A program made the translations under genes and the position numbers. The notes below the pieces were generated by a model. It was not told the DNA's origin. It saw only the letters and a list, made by a program, of their open reading frames with translations, and did no database searches. This document shows, in pieces, positions 58,589 to 64,000 of a DNA stretch of 64,000 nucleotides. Every line of letters begins with the position of its first letter. The first letter of the stretch is position 1. Source of the DNA: Lunularia cruciata (taxonomy: Eukaryota > Streptophyta > Marchantiopsida > Lunulariales > Lunulariaceae); assembly GCA_948567375.1 (NCBI GenBank), contig OX419756.1, positions 64,184,333 through 64,248,332 of the forward strand, written 5' to 3'.

Positions 58589-59410
58589 ATTCCTCAGGCC
58601 ACTAGAGCTCATCTTCGCTCTTGCTCAGGCAATGGTGCATGCAATTGGATCCTAGCTCAACTGTGCATTAGAGCATTCCTACTCACACCAACCACTTTCT
58701 CTGCAAGGATGAGGTTGTGCATAGGTTTGGTCCACCCGTCTGCATCTTCATTAGTCACTTTTGAGTGTGGTTCTACACAAGATGCACCAGCGGTCCATAT
58801 GACATTGTGTCCTTATGGAGGATAGAGGATAGCTATCCATGATGCCATTAGGAATATAGTGTTTGTTATGGCACGAGAGAGTGGATAGCTTGCTTGGAGG
58901 GAGCTATCATATTCTTTGCGAACAACATGTGTCAAAATAGACTTATACTTGGTCCGAGATGATCAAATGATAATGACGAATGTTGTGGTTACAAATCCTA
59001 CGCTTGATGCAGTTTTGGAGGGAGTAATTACTCATCCTCTTGGATGGGCGGCGAGGGGAGCAATAGCACGCAAAGTCTCCAAGTATAGGGGTATGTAACA
59101 AATCACCTCTTTGTTCCTATAACCTTGGAGTTATATAGAGCTATGGATACAATGTTAGACACATTTGTCAAGGAGTCCACAAGAGCTTATCATATTAGAC
59201 ATCGGGATACCACTCTCACTCTCATACTTTTTAATATATTTTAGACAGAGTGTGTCCATTGCTCTATAGAGAGCATTGGCTGCTGGAATCCATAGGAGAA
59301 CAATCGCTCTAGGTGATACTTTTTCGGATGCTCCTGTAGTTATTAGACCTTATTACTTGCATAGCTCTGATATCTTAGCTGCAGTAAGGCAGATTTCTCA
59401 TTTCGGTACT
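58589..59410 (+). pseudogene. C-terminal fragment of a LINE-like reverse transcriptase ORF
   Basis: The plus-strand reading (stops and shifts included) gives QATRAHLRSCSGNGACNWI, then RMRLCIGLVHP, FECGSTQDAP..HMTLCPYGG, RIAIHDAIRNIVFVMARESG, and VVVTNPTLDAVLEG. This order (SGxGA.W, RLG, C.CG....D...H.L.C..G, R...HD..R, then a V.VT region) is typical of the C-terminal part of non-LTR element RT proteins. The polymerase domain is not seen: a 5'-truncated dead copy. A hairpin-bearing repeat lies directly downstream. Confidence 0.6.
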
Positions 59411-59411
59411 A

Positions 59412-59500
59412 TTGGGGCCTAGCCCCATTCTACCTCGTTTGTCTCTCTCTTGAACCGCTTGATAGGGTCTTCCCATTTCATGTGTTCTATGTGGCTGCCT
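59412..59500. repeat. Hairpin repeat, copy 1
   Basis: It contains TTGGGGCCTAGCCCCA, then TTGATAGGGTCTTCCCAT about 40 bp later and a GTGGCTGCC block. Related to 62414, 62945 and 63700. It follows the LINE-like fragment and may be its 3' end. Confidence 0.75.
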
Positions 59501-62413
59501 TTCTATTTATTTTATTTATTTATTTGTAGGATGACCAAAAGTGCTGACAAAAAAGGAGATCTAGAGACTGATATTTAATACTCTTTACTGAGAAGTGACG
59601 CTTGGACATTCTGGATACCGCTGGACTCGGATCAGAAGACTGCTTTACCTTGACCACTGACTTCCTAATGAGGAAGAAACTGGTTTCTGGCAACGAGAAT
59701 TGTCCAGTAATTTCTTATACGGAGGAAATTCAAGTGTCGTTGTAACTTATCCGAGGAAAAGCATATACTCCCAATCTTTCTGTTTAGTTTCCTTGAGAAG
59801 CAAGTTTGTACGTTTCTATCTCCTTTTTGTCTTTCTAGTGTATCTGTCCAAGATGGAAATCGAGAAAAGCATGGTCCGGGATAAGAAGTAGTAGAAAATG
59901 TTCCCACGTCATGATGCAGGAGAGAATTACTGGGTATCGGACTTCTAAATTCAAAAACTAATCATATAAGCTTATACATACAGAAATGTAGTTGTATTGA
60001 TCTTTGGATGGTCCCTTGTATCAGTCGAGACTGCCTTGAACTCAAAGCTCTTCTCACATTTGTTTCTAGTTCCTCCAATTAGTAGTGGAAATAAATCTAT
60101 TTGAGAAGGGACTTGAACCGCAAATACGTATGAAACCTTTTCTCCAAAGCCATGATAAAGGCAAAATCTCATCGCAAAGTGTTTCAACACATCGAGTCAT
60201 TCTTCCAATCTCCGCTGCTTGTGTCGAGACTTTAATTGAGTATTGTCAAAAGAGCATCGCTGTAGGAGAAGAATTAACCTCATTGTGAACGTCACAACCT
60301 ATATTTTGATCTTAGATATTTCACTACGAGCAGAAATTCTTGAGCCTGATGTCCATCGAGAATTGTCATAAAAGGAACTTATACATGACTCATTCAACAT
60401 GCTGATAAAGGCTGATATAAATATATAAATAGTATCCAGATGGAATGGAATACAACGCCCAGATATTTGGGAAAGAGAAAAAGTGAAGAAAGGACGACCT
60501 CACAGAACACATGAAGGATGAAAACCTCATCAAGCCGTACAAGAGAGGAACAGAAGAGATAAAATGGAAAGCACAACAATCCCATACGAAAGAAAGGAGA
60601 GGGTATACACAAGTAGGACCCAAAGGAGAGAGCCCTCTCCCGATACACAACGATTTCTTTTCGTCGCAAGTTAACATTCTTGACACCTGAACGTTGTACT
60701 TTGTACCAGAATCTTGACAAGTGTAATTATCACTTGACCTTTTCCTGTCGTTTCACAACTTCGGCCAGGATAGTATTCTGTCTCCTGTAGCTCGATTCCC
60801 ATAGGGCTAGCTTCTCGTTTCCCGCCATCGCAGATCCATTTCTTCGCCACTCTCGGTTTGCCTCTGTTGTCGAAACCCGTTCATGTAATGGGAGCCGACA
60901 AACTAGCCGCTGACCAACGTGTCCTCATATGACAAGTCGAAAAGAGTTAAGATGCAAAAAATGATGAAGTATAAAGACAGTAACATCGAATAATAAAAAG
61001 TTAGTTTTCCCATCAAGACAGTCAAAGTGGAAGTACCTTGATCATCATCGATAATCAGAATCAACAGATTTGAAAGAATTGATAAGTCTCCTTGAATTAC
61101 AAGTACTAAAGTAAGAGAGTACGGCACAATTCAAAAAGAAAACCCCTGTGATAGAAGTTCGTGACTTTGATTGAACGTGCAAGTCAGTACTTTCATTTTG
61201 CACCCCTTCGCAATTTCCGTCCCTGATTATCAGAATTCAGCACCACTAGAGGTAACTTTATGTAGACATTAACAGCGCAAATAGACTTCCACATATACGA
61301 TATCGTTTCTTCGTGTTTGTTATTGTCAACAACTTTGGATTTGGTGACTATTGTGATCGAAATTCATTTGATGCCAATCGTTTGGTGGTATCTATGAATT
61401 AGAGGTTTATCTGCTTTCTTTCTGAAGATGTAGTTTTCTCAAACACTTTTCCTTTTCTCTAGTTTCTTTTTAAGTTCCAGACCGTAAAAATTTCATATTT
61501 AAGAACATAGATCCAAATTGTTAAGTACTTGTAACATGGGGAAAGAAATACAAATGCATGAAATCCAAATGAGAAGAAGAAAAGATGAGGCGCCATGAAG
61601 AGAGTAACATAGAACAAGAAACCGACAAATGAAAATGAACTGAGAAAAGAGATGTTCGATGGTTAATATTGGCAAATAGGAAACCTGTTAGAACGGGTCC
61701 TGCAAACCCAGGAGATGGCATGTACGTTTTACAGAATTGGGTGGTTGAGCTCATAACCTACACTGTTAAGTCTACAGATTTCTCACAACTGTTAATCTCC
61801 TGTTATTTTGTCTTTTCTGACCACTTCCTTTATTTGTTCCCGTTATCTGAAAAAGTAGGGTTTGCGCAGAAGATAGGAAAGGGAAGGGTAGGGTGCACTT
61901 CTTGGATGGTATGCGGCTGCCGGGAAACGATAACTCTATCCCACGGGGAAGTAAAGCTTGCAAAGCGAAGATGGGAAAGGGCGACCGAGTACGATAACAA
62001 AGCGATGACTTTCATTACTGCTTTGCAAAAGTAATCACCGAAAGGTTGTTACCGACATACGTAAGGGAATGTTGACGACAGTATAATTGTTGAATTCACT
62101 ATGGACACATGTCAGCGAGCCAACTCCTCGAATCTCCCTGGGAACGGACAGAAGGCCACCGCATATGATAACAAGAAGGATGGGAAGACTTGGGAAGGTA
62201 AGTGTTGTGAATCTAAGCCAAGGTTGACCCCTTTCAGGGGGAACTTATCAGACATGGTTGAAACCGAACACAGTAGAGCCTGACTACGGTACAGTGCCAC
62301 TCACCAAAACTACTTCAACTTCTGGACGTATAAAGTTGTTCTAGGGTTTGAATCCGGGATTCTATGACAATACTCTAGCCCTCTGAGCAGTTCCCCTTTC
62401 CCTTTCTCATACA
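59501..62413. other. No supported gene
   Basis: Mixed-composition DNA with short frames (for example 59972-60190 minus and 61669-62034 plus), none recognised. Confidence 0.4.
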
Positions 62414-62510
62414 GACTCTATTGGGGCTTAGCCCCATGTTACCTTTTTTTTATCTCCCTTGTACGGCTTGATGGGGTCTTCCCATCCTTCTTTTTTCGTA
62501 CGCGGTCGCC
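62414..62510. repeat. Hairpin repeat, copy 2
   Basis: TTGGGGCTTAGCCCCA is followed by GATGGGGTCTTCCCATC and TACGCGGTCGCC. Both inner motifs are near-perfect inverted repeats. The best-preserved copy. Confidence 0.85.
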
Positions 62511-62944
62511 TTTTTCCTTTCCCAGAAACAGAAGAGTATGGATATGGCAATCCTCTCTTTAGCAAGGGGTAGAGTGTGTATGTGGTACAGTAGGTTCTCC
62601 TGTTTCGCTGTCGACACTCTTCGCCGATCACTTTATTTCCTGTCAAGGCAGAAGGCTGAATACTTACGACCTTGGGAACACAGACAAGCGCAACTTGCGG
62701 TTCAGTTCGCATGGTTCGGCAGTTACCAGGTCAACCTCACATGCCATTTCTTACTCACCAGGTTGGCACGCTTACATGTGGCGACTGCCGTCATCTCATT
62801 CGCCCAGTACAAAACCCCAGTATGCGCCTTGTATTCTTGGGGCATGTACACTACACTGCAGGTTAACTTTATCGAGTTTTCTTACATGAATCATCATGTT
62901 CTCATACTAGATGAATCGTACTAGTTCCGATACGTGCTCTCATA

Positions 62945-63012
62945 CCCTTGAACGGGTTGAACGGTTTTCCCATCCTTCGTGTTTCCTACGCGGTGGCCTT
63001 TTGTCTCATAGT
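62945..63012. repeat. Hairpin repeat, copy 3 (partial)
   Basis: It retains the TTGAACGGTTTTCCCATCC and CTACGCGGTGGCC blocks; the GGGGC/GCCCC hairpin is missing. Confidence 0.65.
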
Positions 63013-63588
63013 AGATCATATTCTAGCATTTTGTGCGAGCTGGCAAAGTATCAGGTGGACCCCACCAACTTTTAGTGTTTCCCCAGGTGGATGCGTGTCC
63101 ACTGTACACATGAAAAGATAACGGACAACTTTGAGTCCTGGTCCTAAGAGCTGGTTTCATCCAACTTGCACGTTTCCGCCATGTCTATTATGGTAATTAG
63201 CGGGCAAAGTTCTAGTTCCCGTCTAGGAGAGCACAAGAAGACACTTGTAAAAAATTCAAAACTCTATGTCCCTCGCCGCATTTACAGTAACAAAATTCCG
63301 GTTCTAGATGGGATTCATATGCCCTCCTAGAAATCAACTTTATAGATACAAACATATAACAGAACATTTCATAAAGATATTCAACGTGTCAAATTAAATA
63401 CATCTTATGATAACAATATGTATTAATATATAATGTATTATATTGAGTTCAGAAAATTATAAAGTTTTTAATACCGAAATAATATGAATCAGCTCACATC
63501 ACATCCATGATTTTTTGACGAAACCACCGGTAACAGATTTGATTATGATTGCTTTTAAGGATCTACACAACGTGCTATTGAAACCTAT

Positions 63589-63612
63589 CGCACGTGTATA
63601 CGCACGTGTATA
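63589..63612. promoter_or_regulatory. Tandem 12-bp repeat with two G-boxes
   Basis: CGCACGTGTATA occurs twice head to tail, each with a CACGTG core, the plant bZIP/bHLH site. No adjacent gene is visible. Confidence 0.5.
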
Positions 63613-63699
63613 CTAGAGCGACCGGCGTAGATTGCGCAAATTGCAACACCTGTCTACTATGGTCTTCTCATCAACCGCATACTGAGGTCACATCGACAT

Positions 63700-63795
63700 T
63701 ACTTGGGGCTTAGCCCCACTTTAACTCTTGTGTTTTATCCTTGTTAGACATGATGGGGTCCCTCTCGTTATCCAACGCGGTCGGCTTTGATTTCG
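63700..63795. repeat. Hairpin repeat, copy 4
   Basis: TTGGGGCTTAGCCCCA, then ATGATGGGGTCCC and AACGCGGTCGGC, with the spacing of the other copies. Confidence 0.8.
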
Positions 63796-64000
63796 GGATA
63801 ATGAGATGAGATGAGATTCGTCGGATAAGGCAATTCTTCTCATTAATGAAAAGAGAACTGCATTACTATAACTAGGTCTCACGTTGTCAAACGTAAACTA
63901 GAACAGTAGAATTTTCTGTATTTTAGATGGTGTTTTGTTTTGCTATGAGCAATTATATGCGGATGTGGTCAAACCCATTCGAATACACGTGTATGTGACG

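Noticed and set aside
60085..60130. tRNA T-arm-like sequence on the minus strand (GGTTCAAGTCCC)
   Set aside because: No matching acceptor, D or anticodon arms around it.
62428..62712. 94-codon minus-strand frame ending in the hairpin repeat
   Set aside because: Not listed as a gene because only its last part, in the repeat, is shared with other copies, and in a different frame. The possibility of coding is kept in the repeat finding.

Overview
This window is nuclear DNA of a land plant. The evidence is an intron-rich, eight-exon CLC anion channel/exchanger gene of the plant CLC-a/b/c type, surrounded by nested Ty3/gypsy LTR retrotransposons. These include chromodomain chromoviruses with initiator-Met-tRNA primer sites. 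The lineage cannot be fixed from the sequence; a non-seed plant (bryophyte or lycophyte-like) is a guess.

Layout. At 1-274 (minus) lies the N-terminal exon of an unrecognised protein that runs off the left edge. 275-3183 is AT-rich DNA without a supported gene. About 3.2-39 kb is one retrotransposon nest, labelled here by local family names. Family C (minus; LTR pieces at 3184 and 38783, gag/protease at 25625-26650 and 37337-38700) seems to be the outermost host. An old family-A chromovirus (A-old: 3452-7347 and 27941-29055) lies in its left LTR. A second A copy (A2: 7348-18959 and 29056-30744) sits inside the protease of A-old. A2 carries two family-D solo LTRs (15017-15712, 17816-18505), a 6.2 kb insertion holding a truncated D element (9005-14222), and a family-B chromovirus. 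Two B copies in opposite orientation (B1 18960-25624 plus; B2 30745-37336 minus) flank 25625-30744.

Main result. The 5-bp target duplications of B1 and B2 are exchanged: left flank pairs with left flank and right with right, each as a reverse complement. A2 and A-old are each split across the same two points. Reversing 25625-30744 makes both colinear again, restores the A2 duplication and keeps the family-C gag frame open across the site. The segment was most likely inverted by recombination between the two B elements.

Second result. All three family-A LTRs carry arrays of heat-shock-element units (alternating GAA/TTC) next to a TATA box. This suggests heat-responsive transcription, comparable to the Arabidopsis copia element ONSEN but in a chromovirus.

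39-49 kb is AT-rich and degenerate, with one gag-like remnant and a 314-bp tandem repeat. 51833-56587 (minus) is the CLC gene, about 796 residues, with an open frame across eight predicted exons. 58.5-63.8 kb holds a LINE-like C-terminal fragment and four copies of a roughly 95-bp repeat with two hairpin motifs. No tRNA, rRNA, CRISPR array or bacterial-type feature was seen. All retroelement genes carry stops, frameshifts or lost catalytic residues and are annotated as pseudogenes.
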